Shown here: piece by piece, positions 12,310 through 64,000 of the stretch
Layout: the number at the start of each line of letters is the position of its first letter
Numbering within the stretch: position 1 is the stretch's first letter
NCBI GenBank assembly: GCA_037039925.1
Contig: JAXRKP010000331.1
Coordinates: 158,501 to 222,500, forward strand
Length of the DNA: 64,000 nt
Direction of reading: 5' to 3'
Origin: Doris montereyensis
Lineage: Eukaryota > Mollusca > Gastropoda > Nudibranchia > Dorididae
Translations under genes and position numbers: made by a program
The notes under the pieces: generated by a model
What the model was told of the DNA's origin: nothing
Database searches by the model: none
Seen by the model: only the letters and a program-made list of their open reading frames with translations

Positions 12310-12890
12310 GAAAAAAAAATGGTGGGTCACTGGTTAAAGAGATAAAGAGGCATTACAAATTTGGTGGGTCACTGGTTTTAAAGAGATAAAGAGGCATTGA
12401 ACTTTTATGTATAAAAATAATTTGAACTTCAAGGGAGAAATATGTAAAGAGATAAAGAAAAATAATCTTTTATGTATAAAAATAATTAAAATGCTTAACC
12501 CTAAGATAATAAAATTAACTACAAGGGAGAAATACCAGGTTAAAGGTTTTAAAGAGATAAAGAGGCATAACAAATTTGAACTTCTATGTATAAAAATAAT
12601 CATAAAATGCTTAACCCTAAGATAATAAAATTAACTACAAGGAGAAATACCAGGTTAAAGGTTTTAAAGAGATAAAGAGGCATAACAAATTTGAACTTTT
12701 ATGTATAAAAATAATCATAAAATGCTTAACCCTAAGATAATAAAATTAACTACAAGGAGAAATACCAGGTTAAAGGTTTTAAAGAGATAAAGAGGCATAA
12801 CAAATTTGAACTTTTATGTATAAAAATAATTATAAAATGCTTAACCCTAAGATAATAAAATTAACTACAAGGGAGAAATACCAGAAAACT
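12310..12890. repeat. 115-bp tandem repeat
   Basis: Full copies begin aaagagataaagaggcataa at 12551, 12666 and 12781, with diverged partial copies upstream from about 12310. Each unit carries one ttaaccctaagataat block. Very AT-rich. Confidence 0.92.
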
Positions 12891-14282
12891 AAAGGGGCAA
12901 AAATAACAATGAAGGAAACGAAAATAGAACAAAACAAAGCAACAAGTTTTTAATTTAGTTTTTCATATTTTGACAGTGAAAGTTGCAAACCGTGTGAGTC
13001 TAAAATAAGTAACCCCTTCTTTTTCACTTTTTCCAAATGCTTCAACTAGTGAGGATTCCTTGGCACAAGAAGCAATAGTAACCCATATAGTAACCAGATG
13101 AGCAATCCGTATATCCCTATTGGGTCTAGTTATTGATACTTGCAAACCGCATATGTGTGAAAATAGGATTAAAATGCCCAGCATTTTTTTTCTTTCATTT
13201 TCTCAAAATGTCCAAAATTGGATTTACACGGTGTGTTGTGACTTTCGCCGTCTATTTGTTCTTTTCTAAAAATACTTCCTTCACATTCTCAACGACAAAA
13301 ACAACCCAATAACTTAAAAAAATGTTCTGATTATCTTCAAACTTGTTAACAGTTCTTTGAAGCCAGACTTTCTAAAAATCTACTGAAAAAAAAAAAAAAA
13401 GAACTTCCTTCAATGTTATGATTCCATCAATGTTTTATGCAAAGGGCGACCCATCCTCATTTCAAATCCTAGATCAGTAGTACAAGGCGCTTCACTCCCC
13501 TTCGTTTCAAACTGAACTTTCTTTTGCAATCGTTTTTATAAGTCAAAACTACGCCACATGAAAACATCATGGAAACAAGATTATCTGAGGTCCAAAAACG
13601 CTTTGGATAGGCGTATATAGCAATTACTTTGAACAGTAAAAACTATGATGTTTGCAAATATTTGACCCCCCCAAAAAAACCCCCCCACTAATAACAGTAA
13701 GATAAACATCATGAGCAAAAAGTAAACTACAAACACAAATTTGGCACAAAATTGAGAGATGGTAAAAATCTAATGAAATCAGACCATAATATTTCCAATG
13801 TAAAATAAACCCAAAACAAAATAAGTCACAGCACGACATACCACATTTGTTTGAAAAACAAAAATTTGTCGAGTCAACTTGAATGTTTAGTAGTGGAATG
13901 TTGAAATTAATGGTTGAGAAAAGGGTAAATAAGAGGGGGATGAAAACGCTTCTTTCAATGTCGGCTATAATAAATTAAGAGCACCAACTTTTATGGCGAT
14001 GACATAAATCAATTTGAAACTTAGTAACATCGTGTAGCAAGTCAACGCTACGGTCAATATCGTATAAAAGGTTAGTACTGAAAATATTAAAATACAAAAA
14101 TAGTACAAATCGGAATACTTGTGTAGAAAACGATAAAATCTGAGTCTATTGCGACTGAAGAGCTAGAGTAACAAGAGAGACAAAGGATATGTATTTAGAC
14201 CAAAAAGGAACATACATAAGACCGATGTAATAGAAATTGTAGATTCCAGCTATAATTATCCTGTACATAGTTCATTCAAAGT

Positions 14283-14340
14283 CATTACAGCCCATAGAGA
14301 CAAGAGCTTATCCCAATTTCTATAGCATAAAACAAATCAG
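14283..14340 (-). mobile_element. SINE family A tail fragment
   Basis: The minus strand reads tagaaattgggataagctct, then tgtctctatgggctgtaatg, the 3' end of family A. Confidence 0.65.
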
Positions 14341-14442
14341 GCGTTAATATCCCCGCACCCTCAACAGCGTTGGCCTGTCCGCTATGTTTTTCCTCACTCC
14401 GTCCAGGTGAAGTGGTGATGGCCACTTAATCTGTTTCTCCCG

Positions 14443-14575
14443 TCCATCAATATGTGTTGTGTTGATCTCAGAGTGTAAATTAAGAGGAAACAGCAAAACA
14501 GATATCAGTAAAAGAGTGAAAGAAAAGAAGAAGGAGCTACTAGGAGCACCACACCTCAACTGCCCACGTAATGGC
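14443..14575 (+). repeat. Dispersed 120-bp repeat (family D)
   Basis: Shows catcaatatgtgttgtgttg, gtaaattaagaggaaacagc, the gtgaaagaaaagaag block and a CCTCAACTGCCCAC end, in the family order. Confidence 0.78.
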
Positions 14576-16744
14576 TACCTACAGCTAGGAGGTCAATCTT
14601 CAGACAGACCAAGCTTTGGTCTAGGGAGTGATTTTTGGTATCCTGCCAAGAAACCTGAAAAGTTCAAGTTCCAGCTCTATCGGCCTCAAAACCTGGAAAG
14701 ATTTTGTTTTTCATATTTAATTTCTATTCACGCAAAGGCAAAGGGTGTGAAAGAAAGAGGTCCACAGTTTTGAGCCTGCATTGGGTGCTAAGATATTATT
14801 CCTAATTTTCATTCTTTTTCCATTGTTCCCATGTCCCTTTGAATCTAATGAAAATATTCCATATTTCTACTGTTACTTTCACAAAGCCTTAGGGACAAAC
14901 CTAGTCAAAATGGTGTACTACTACAATAGTAGAGTATTGCAAGAATGAAGTTTCAATAGGAATACTGGCACATGGTAGCTTGACTAGAGATAGTATGGCC
15001 ACACGACACTGAGTCCACCCATGAATGAGACTACAGAAAAAAAGTTAGTAGTAGGTGGGGATGAAGGAGAGAGGGTTTGGCAATGTCTTCCTTAAAATAA
15101 AGAACGTAATCATAAAATGCGTAGTTATAAAATACTTAGAAATGGCATGACATCAATAATTATCTAGACTCACTTATCTTCTTCTTCTTCTTCATAATAC
15201 TAACAACTGACCAACTCAATTCTTGAGTATTGCTGTCAGCGTGCACATTTTGATTTATTCCAAAAACATTAATCCAATTTTGGGGTTAAAGCGATGTGTT
15301 TAATTCTGGGTATTTTTAACTCTCACTTTATTGAATCGGATCTTGCTTCTCAAATAAATCGTGTTTCGAGTAAAACAAGACACGGGGGAAAACTTGTCTT
15401 TACGGAAGAAAAAACGCTTTTGGTCTTAGGTTAGAAGAAAACAAAATCAGCTTAAGTACATTATATCGGTTAAGAAGTTACGAGACAACAAATAATACAA
15501 CGTTCACAATTTGAACACTTGTATAGTAATGGCTATAGGGTATATAAATATAATATGAACTGTTCACTCATTTAAGTGTATACATTTATTAAAAAACAAT
15601 TATTTCAGCACGCTCACAACGCCCCTTAATTCAGATCAGCTAGAAAAGCTATCTACCGAATAAAGAATGCAATGTGACAGAAGTAACACAAAGGCATAAC
15701 ATAGGAATACAAAATTTTTTTTCACTGATTACTGTTATAACGGACAAATAGTTATAAGTCATTTTACTATTAACATTATCATTATCATTGTTAACGGTAT
15801 TACCATTATCATGTATTCATTACAACATGCGTGGAAACACTGTATGTATTACATCACAGGCCGAAATCACAATCATGGATATCAAACACCGTCAACATTT
15901 GATTTTCACGTACAAACGCAGATTTTGAAACAGTTATGTAAGTTTTAAGTACGTTTATCCACAATCATATTATATACATTTTTTACAGAATCAATGAGTT
16001 ATCTTTCCATGATTGTACGACCAATCAAAACATGAAAACCTTTTTTCGCCTTGTACCACATTTCATAGCTATTTCCAGCTCAAAATTTACAAAACGATTC
16101 ACATGCTTAACGTAAGTAGAATTAGTATTTTGACCTGGTAACACAAGAATAACATTTCTGGATTCACGGATAAAGTTGCTACACATGACTTGAAACGGTC
16201 AATGATGCATGTTATTGTCAATGTCTTGCAATTTTTACTATATATGTATATATATATATATATGTAACAAGACAAGAAAAAAACGCATTTCTACAAAGCA
16301 CTATATAAAGCCTTGAGGAAGAACTTGATAAAACAGTTACAGAGCAAAAAAACCCAAACAAAGAGATTAACATAAAATAATATATATGAGTCATAGAAAA
16401 GAGTGGAGCAATTGAAGCGATAAAAAAAGAAAAGTAATATAGGTGGCAGGAACAGGGGGGGAAAGGTAACAAAAAAAGAAGAAGTAAAGGTTAAAGTTCA
16501 ACATAAGTACCTGGTGTACATAATAAGTTATGAAAGATAAAACTAACCCCACTACAGAGCAGGTAGGGGGATTTCTCTACGGAGATCTTGACCAGAATAT
16601 TACAAATACATAATTGTTATTATTCCCTTTGTCATTGACGAATCCATCAGTATTCAGAACGTTTCACACTTCCTTTATATGATATGCATATAGTGTAATT
16701 ATTCATCGTATAATCTATTTTGTATTCATTCTTTCATTGTCAAT

Positions 16745-17760
16745 CGTTTTACATCTCCTTTGTAGCTATACGTTGATAGGAACGTAAGTTTCCCATCTTG
16801 TTTGTATACATTCTTTTAAATCTCTCAAGTTTCACATCTCCTTTTGTATCCATTCTTTAAGTCTCTCAAATTGCACATCTCTTTTATATCCATTCTTGAT
16901 GAGAACTCACATTTCACACTCTTTTGTATCATAACTTTGATAAGAACTGAAGTCTCACATCTCCTTTGTATCCATACTTTGATAAGAACTTTAGTTTCAT
17001 CTTTCCTTTGTATCCATACTTTGATAAGAACTTTAATTTCACTCTCTCTTTTGTATTGATAATTTGATAAGAAACTCACATTTCACATCTCCTTAATTTC
17101 ACTCTCTTTTGTATTGATACTTTGATAAGAACTCACATTTCACATCTCCTTTGTATCCATTCTGTAAGTCTCTCAAATTTCACATTTCTTTTGTATCCAT
17201 TCTTTCATAAGAACTCACATTTCACACCTCCTTTGTATCCATTGATAAGAATTTAAGTCTGACATCTCCCTTTGTAACCATGCTTTGATAAAAACTTTAG
17301 TTTCACCCTCTCCTTTGTATCCATACTTTGATAAGAACTCATATTTCACATCTCTCTTGTATCCATACTTTGATAAGAACTTAAGTCTCACATCTCCTTT
17401 GTAACTGTACTTTGATAAGTACTTTAGTTTCACCTTCTCCTTGTATAATTAATTTGATAAGAGCTCGGGTCTCACATCTCCTTTGTATCCATACTTTGAT
17501 AAGTACTTTAGTTTCACCTCTCCTTGTAACCATACTTTGATAAGAACTTGTTTCACCTCCTTTGTATCTGGTGTTTCAGTTACTCAAATTTCCCATCTTC
17601 TTTGGATGCATACTCTGATAAGAATTAAAATTTCACATTCCTGTATTAATACTTTGATAAGAACTCAAGTCTCACTTCTCCTTTTGTATCATTACTTTGA
17701 TAAGAACAAAGATAAGTTTCCATTTGTATCCTTTTCTTTTGATAAGAACTCTAATTCAAA
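16745..17760. repeat. Degenerate 42-bp minisatellite
   Basis: About twenty imperfect copies of a unit like tttgtatccatactttgata, then agaactttagtttcacatct. Copies differ by substitutions and small indels more than in other arrays here, suggesting an older array. Confidence 0.9.
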
Positions 17761-17778
17761 ATGAATATCACAATTAGT

Positions 17779-17844
<66 letters not shown>
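17779..17844. repeat. (CT)n microsatellite
   Basis: About 66 bases of pure CT repeat at the edge of the 42-bp minisatellite. Confidence 0.98.
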
Positions 17845-17848
<4 letters not shown>

Positions 17849-18182
17849 GGTGAGACGGGGTCTATAAGTTTCACTGATATACTTATCACTCTCACATTCA
17901 ATATTAGTATCTATCGAAAACACTAGATTCTTGTTTCTTTTTTGTTTTTGTAGTTTATTTATTCCTCCTGGGAGTTCTTCCAATAATAAAAAAGCTAGTA
18001 GACTTGGTTTTTTCATTGTTTCACTCATTGATTTCTGCACGCATGGCACTGTGATGGGTGACTTCACGCAAAGTTGGATCAATACCGAAGCATGTACTGG
18101 TTCACGAAATCAATGACCAAATTTAATTCATCTGAGTAATAGGAAGCTGAAGGTGCAAAAACAAAGCTCTTGACTTCCGTCA

Positions 18183-18635
18183 TCAGTAACAAGAGACACA
18201 ACCAAACTTGTTCTCAATGATAAAATCAATCAAGAGACACAACCAAACATGTTCTCAATGATAAAATCAATCAAGAGACACAACCAAACATGTTCTCAAT
18301 GATAAAATCAATCAAGAGACACAACCAAACATGTTCTCAATGATAAAATCAATCAAGAGATACAACCAAACATGTTCTCAATGATAAAATCAATCAAGAG
18401 ATACAACCAAACATGTTCTCAATGATAAAATCAATCAAGAGACACAACCAAACTTGTTCTCAATGATAAAATCAATCAAGAGATACAACCAAACTTGTTC
18501 TCAATGATAAAATCAATCAAGAGACACAACCAAATATGTTTTCAATGATAAATCAATCAAGAGATACAACCAAACATATTCTCAATGATAAAATCAATCA
18601 GAGACACAACCAAACATATTCTCAATGATAAAATT
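18183..18635. repeat. 41-bp satellite array, eleven copies
   Basis: Unit starts aaaatcaatcaagagacaca, and copies are highly uniform. It lies about 200 bp past the SGSM stop codon, so it may be transcribed in the 3' UTR or lie just outside it. Confidence 0.95.
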
Positions 18636-18838
18636 AATTCCAAAGCAGTAAAAATGAATCACAGAAATATTCTTTTTTTAAACTTAAATCGCTAAAATAC
18701 ACATTTAGCTCTCAGATTTCATGACCCAATCAAATTTGTCCCAACGTTGTGGGCCGTAACAGTAGTTCCTAATCCTCCCCCTCTTTGTGGATTCTCCACC
18801 GCAACTTGTCTCACAGCAATTTTTCTGTCATGCTCTCA

Positions 18839-60095
<41,257 letters not shown>

Positions 60096-60184
60096 CTGGA
60101 GAGGAGTACAAGAAACATCAATTAGACAAGGGAAATACAATGACAAAACAGTGATTTTTTGTTTGTTGCTCTATTGAATTTTCT

Positions 60185-60228
60185 CCCAATCCACCATATG
60201 CAGTGATCTCAGGATGAATTAAGTTTGA
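60185..60228 (+). repeat. Dispersed 120-bp repeat (family D), 5' fragment
   Basis: Only the leading part (ccaccatatgcagtgatctc, aggatgaattaag) is present; the SINE that follows may have interrupted it. Confidence 0.72.
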
Positions 60229-60261
60229 TATCACCCGTCCACAAAATGCGGGTGTGGTGTT

Positions 60262-60548
60262 GGTAACCCAATGCTGGGGATGCTGGACTGGGGATAATGA
60301 GGTACCAGGTTCGAATCCTGGCAAAGCTAGGCCCGACATTGTATTCATTGGGAAAGACACTTAAAACGCATTTTCACCATTCTACCAAGGTGCAAATGGG
60401 TACAAGCACTAGCTTAGGGTAAAAACCTGTGTCAGACTAGCGTCCTGGCCAGGAGGTGATTGTTATAACCTGTTCCGCTTCACCCTATGGAAACCAGGAT
60501 GAGCTCTGGCTGTATGGGCCCTAACAGCATTGAAGGTACTTTACTTTA
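60262..60548 (+). mobile_element. tRNA-derived SINE, family A
   Basis: B box ggttcgaatcctgg, then gggaaagacacttaaaacgc, tacaagcactagcttagggt, cctgttccgcttcacc and gaaaccaggatgagctctgg, ending gaaggtactttactttac. Full-length and among the best preserved of its family. Confidence 0.9.
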
Positions 60549-60918
60549 CAATATGCGGTGACCTCAGGGTGAATTAAGAGGAAACAACTAGATAAAAGAT
60601 AGTTGAAAGAGTGAAAGGAAAGAAGTAGGATTTACCAGTAGAACCCCGGCAACCGCCCACGGGTGAATAACTATTAATTGAAATTCACCCTGTCCACTGT
60701 TTGCAGTGATCTCAGGGTGAATTAAGAGGAAACAGCGCGCAAGATGAGAGGATGAGTAAAGAGATGGAATAAAAGAAGTAGGACCTACCAGCCGCACCTG
60801 CCAACCGCCCACACGGGTGAATTAAAAGGAAAAAAGAAAGATGGAAGAGAAATGAAAGTGAAAGGGTGAAAGGAAAGGAGTTAGAACCTACCAACAGTGC
60901 CTACCAACCACCCACACA
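60549..60918 (+). repeat. Tandem run of three family D units
   Basis: Three successive units (60549-60668, 60688-60815, 60815-60918): each has caatatgcggtgacctcagg or its equivalent (absent from the third), gaattaagaggaaaca, gaaagagtgaaaggaaagaa, gtaggacctaccag and the ccaaccgcccacac end. The third unit overlaps the left arm of the foldback. Confidence 0.85.
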
Positions 60919-61087
60919 CACAGTGAGGCAAAGGGCATGTCGAAAAGGGAGAATACACCTAGCAACATGAATTAATATTATTAATAAATTTTCATAAGAA
61001 CAACACTAAAAAGTCCCATAAGAACAACACCGCCAATACAAATACAAAGAATAGCCATCTATGGGCACCAATGGAATAAGGCCCACA

Positions 61088-61302
61088 AGCAATATATCGT
61101 TACATCGTCAGTGAAACTGTCTAAACACACAAGTTCAAGGTACCGACCAATATATCCTTACACCGTCAGTGAAACTGTCTTAACACACAAGTCCAAGGTA
61201 ACGACCAATATATCCTTACACCGTCAGTGAAACTGCCTAAACACACAAGTCCAAGGTACCGACCAATATATCCTTACATCGTCAGTGAAACTGTCTAAAC
61301 AC
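61088..61302. repeat. 58-bp tandem repeat, four copies (loop of the inverted repeat)
   Basis: Units begin caatatatccttacaccgtc at 61090, 61148, 61206 and 61264, nearly identical. Confidence 0.94.
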
Positions 61303-61369
61303 CCTTATTCCATTGGTATCCATGGACTTTTTTGTGTGTGTGTGGCTATTCTTTGTATTTGTATTGGCG

Positions 61370-62040
61370 TTGTTGTTCTTATGGGGCTTTTTAGTGTTGC
61401 TCTTATGGGGCTTTTAGTGTTGTTCTTATGGGGCTTTTAGTGTTGTTCTTATGGGCCTTTTAGTGTTGTTCTTATGGGGCTTTTTAGTGTTGTTTATGGG
61501 GCTCTAAGTGTTACTCTTATGGGGCTTTTAGTGTTGTTCTTATGGGGCTTTTAGTGTTGCTCTTATGGGGCTTTTGAGTGTTGTTCTTATGGGGCTTTTA
61601 GTGTTGTTCTTATGGGGCTTTTAGTGTTGTGGGGCTTTTTATGTTGTTTTTTGGGGCTTTTTAGTGTTGTTCTTATGGGGCTTTTTAGTGTTGTTCTTAT
61701 GGGGCTTTTAGTGTTGTTCTCATGGGGCTTTTAGTGTTGTTCTTATGGGGCTTTTAGTGTTGTTCTTATGGGGGTTGTTCTTTTAGTGTTGTTCTTATGG
61801 GGCTTTTAGTGTTGCTCTTATGGGGCTTTTAGTGTTGTTCTTATGGGGCTTTTAGTGTTGCTCTTATGGGGCTTTTAGTGTTGTTCTTATGGGGCTTTTA
61901 GTGTTGTTCTTATGGGGCTTTAGTGTTGTTCTTATGGGGCTTTTAGTCTGTCTTGTCCTTATGGGGCTTTTAGTGTTGTTCTTATGGGGCTTTTAGTGTT
62001 GTTCTTATGGGGCTTTTAGTCTTGTTCTTATGAGGCTTTA
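61370..62040. repeat. 23-bp minisatellite, about 28 copies
   Basis: Unit tagtgttgttcttatggggc, ttt, with 1-3 base length changes. Its reverse complement occurs as two copies in the left arm at about 60996-61030. Confidence 0.95.
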
Positions 62041-62143
62041 TTGATAATATTAATTCATGTTACTAGGTGTATTCTTCACTTTCGACATGCCCTTTGCCTC
62101 ACTGTGTGTGTGGGTGGTTGGTGGGCTCTGCTGGTAGGTTCTA

Positions 62144-62469
62144 ATATGGGATGTGAGATTTGTCTTTAAAATAAAATCACATTTCAAGTGCATGCTTCTT
62201 TTGTCTCTGCATAAAGATTGGAGACCTTGAACCAATAGAGAAACTCATTTTACTCACATGATCTCAACAAAGATTTCCATTTCCCCCCCAAAAAGCATAG
62301 TGTATCCCTATTCAGTGATTTATGACGTGTTTTTGTTGTTGTTGCCTTTCCTAAAGAATTACGTCAATCAGACTTGCATGTTTAAACAGTTTCACTGATG
62401 ATATAAGGCCTCATTGGCATATGGGAATATTTCAAATACATGAGGTCGTTCCCATTCTACCTTTCGGTG
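62144..62469. other. Spacer, nothing recognised
   Basis: AT-rich DNA between the inverted repeat and the LINE fragment. Confidence 0.5.
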
Positions 62470-64000
62470 TATGGGTTTAGATGCCCGAGGTGATCTTTCT
62501 CCAGGATGCCCTGTCCTGGCATTTTCTGTTTCCTTCCAAAATTATTAAATTTCTTTGCTTCAATGCCTCTTTTATATCTTCTTCCCACTTTCTCGAGGTC
62601 TGCCTTTTAGTCTTTTTACCTTGGGCTTTAGCACCTAAGTATACTGATTTGCTATTCATTGTCATTCATTCTGTTTATATGCCCAAACCATCCCAATTGA
62701 TTTGTTTCTATATTAGTTTTATGCCATCTTCTTTGGTTTGATCTCTTATTGTTGTGTTTCTATTTTTTGTCTCGTTTAGTTTTCCTTACTACTCTTCTTA
62801 GATATTTCATTTCGGCTGCCTGTACTCTACTGTATTCTCTAGTGTCTAAGTTCCAGGTTTCACTGCCATAGAGGAGAGTAGGAAAATAAACCGTGTTGTA
62901 TACTGCCATTTTGGTTTTTGTTGACAATATTTGCTTACCTACAAATGCCTTTCTTAGATGGTTATATATTGTACTTTGCCTTTTTGATTCTCTGGCTGAT
63001 TTCTTCTCTTAGTTTTTTTCCCTCTGAGTTAATCATTACTTCTAGGTAATTGTAGCTTTGAACTTGTTCTAAATTCTCCTGCCCAATTTAAGATTTTGTA
63101 TTTTAGCTTCCCAAGTTACTAGCATTGTTTTGGTTTTCTTTGCATTTACTCTCATTCCTCTTTTATTTAGCTCATTGTTCATTATGTTGATATTCATTGA
63201 ACGTCAATTTCTGATTTTCAAACGAACTAAATCATCTAGCGAAGGGAGCATTGATACATTTACTGGTTTGAGGTTCCACATACCTACATTCATTTTCTTC
63301 ATTTTTGACGATGTCTTTGCGACTGAATCCACTAAATGTGATAAACAAAAGAGGACTTAGGATACAACCCTGTCTTACTCCTATATCTACATCAAATTCT
63401 TCAGATACATTTCCAGCTACTCTCACACTGCACATGTTGGTTTATTGTAAAAATTTAATGGCTTCTATTAATTTTGCTCTACATTGTCTTCTTTTAAGGA
63501 ATGCCATGAGTTCACCCCTCCTCACAGTGTCAAATGCCTTTTCTAAGTCAATAAAACACAGGTGCAAGTCAATATTTTTCTCATGTTTCTGTATTTGTCT
63601 AATTTGTAAATATGTGATCTTGTACACTTCTTCCTGGTCTAAATCCTCTGATGCTTTGGTGTTCTTCAATTTGATCTTCTTCTCTTTTCCTTAGTTTCAT
63701 TTCAGAATCCTGGCATATACTTTTCCTGGAACGTTAAGTAGTGATATCCCTCTATAGTTTGAGCATTCCATAGTTGATCCTTTCTTATGTATTGGTACTA
63801 CCGTTCCCTTTTTCCAGTCGTCTGGCACCTGTTTGGACTTCCATGCTTGTTGGCATCTTGCATGTAATAGTTTGTCTGCCTCTCTCCCTTGGTGTTTAAT
63901 GGTGTTTAATCATTTCTGGATAAACTTGATCTGCTCCTGGGGGCTTTTCTTAATTTCACTTTTCTTATAGCTGTTTGGAGTTCTTCCATTGATATATCTA
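62470..64000 (-). mobile_element. LINE reverse transcriptase, frameshifted, 5' part beyond window
   Basis: Minus-strand order from 64000 down: KAPGADQVYPEMIK, WKKGTVVPIHKKG, NYRGISLLNVPGKV (RT fingers), IDLEKAFDTVRR (motif A), VGVRQGC-type motif IGVRQGCILSPLLF, then the FADD catalytic box near 63228-63243 split by one extra base, and a C-terminal end WEEDIKEALKQRN and DRASWRKITSGI. The reading frame changes several times and has stops, so it is dead as read. Motif style fits RTE/CR1-like non-LTR elements; the clade is not assigned. Confidence 0.9.

Larger units (their letters stand above)
12891..16744. other. AT-rich region, family D and SINE-tail fragments only
   Basis: No gene recognised. 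It holds a SINE family A tail in minus orientation (14283-14340), a family D copy (14443) and a short TTC run (15180-15195). A plus-strand frame continues from the family D copy to 14773 (SDRPSFGLGSDFWYPAKK), without a recognisable match. Confidence 0.55.
60881..62143. mobile_element. Foldback-like inverted repeat element
   Basis: The left arm 60881-61081 is the reverse complement of the right arm 61303-62143 in matching order: ttagaacctacc, cacccacacacacagtgagg, caaagggcatgtcgaaa, gaattaatattat, cataagaacaacac, gccaatacaaatacaaagaa and ccaatggaataag. The right arm holds a 23-bp array of about 28 copies where the left arm has two. The loop contains four 58-bp repeats. Long inverted arms made of tandem repeats recall foldback (FB/Galileo-type) transposons. 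No transposase is present. Confidence 0.8.

Noticed and set aside
12551..12890. Telomere-like repeat
   Set aside because: TTAACCCTAA occurs once per 115-bp unit, not in tandem, so it is not telomeric DNA.
61370..62040. CRISPR-like array
   Set aside because: Regular 23-bp repeats without spacers in a eukaryotic genome: a minisatellite. The same reasoning excludes the other arrays.

Overview
This window is AT-rich, repeat-dense eukaryotic DNA. It has long introns with GT-AG splice sites, tRNA-derived SINEs, non-LTR retrotransposon fragments, mariner-type relics, long microsatellites and more than fifteen different minisatellite families. Nothing prokaryotic is visible. The mix of repeats and the sequence of the one recognisable gene suggest an invertebrate animal, most likely a gastropod mollusc or another lophotrochozoan. 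That placement is inference.

One host gene dominates the window. On the minus strand, from about 60095 down to 18839, at least 23 short exons encode an orthologue of small G protein signaling modulator 1/2 (SGSM1/2, also called RUTBC). The predicted protein has an N-terminal RUN domain, a central Rab-binding region, a poorly conserved linker and a C-terminal TBC RabGAP domain. The TBC domain shows the Arg-finger motif (IDKDVQR), the Gln-finger motif (YVQG) and the family's C-terminal ending (QTLIDNK, then stop). The first coding exon and the promoter were not found and probably lie beyond 64000. Splice sites and protein similarity are well kept, but most exons carry 1-2 base indels, usually in homopolymers, that break the frame. 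Either the assembly was under-polished or the locus is a young pseudogene.

Layout. 1-18838 lies downstream of the gene's stop codon: a 79-bp satellite, a 1-kb dispersed repeat, a SINE, a 48-bp satellite fused to a LINE fragment, several minisatellites and long AT-rich stretches without genes. 18839-60095 is the SGSM gene, and its introns hold nearly every other repeat in the window: 27-, 33-, 35-, 42- and 46-bp arrays, GAA, CT and AAT microsatellites, a TIR element nested in a SINE, a mariner-like relic and LINE tails. 60100-62150 holds a SINE, a tandem run of a roughly 120-bp dispersed repeat and a foldback-like inverted repeat whose right arm contains an expanded 23-bp array. 62470-64000 is a LINE reverse-transcriptase fragment on the minus strand.

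I found no operon, CRISPR array, functional tRNA or rRNA gene, and no clearly new multi-gene system. The most unusual structures are the foldback palindrome, a dispersed repeat present in about thirteen copies, and the number of minisatellite families packed into one gene's introns.
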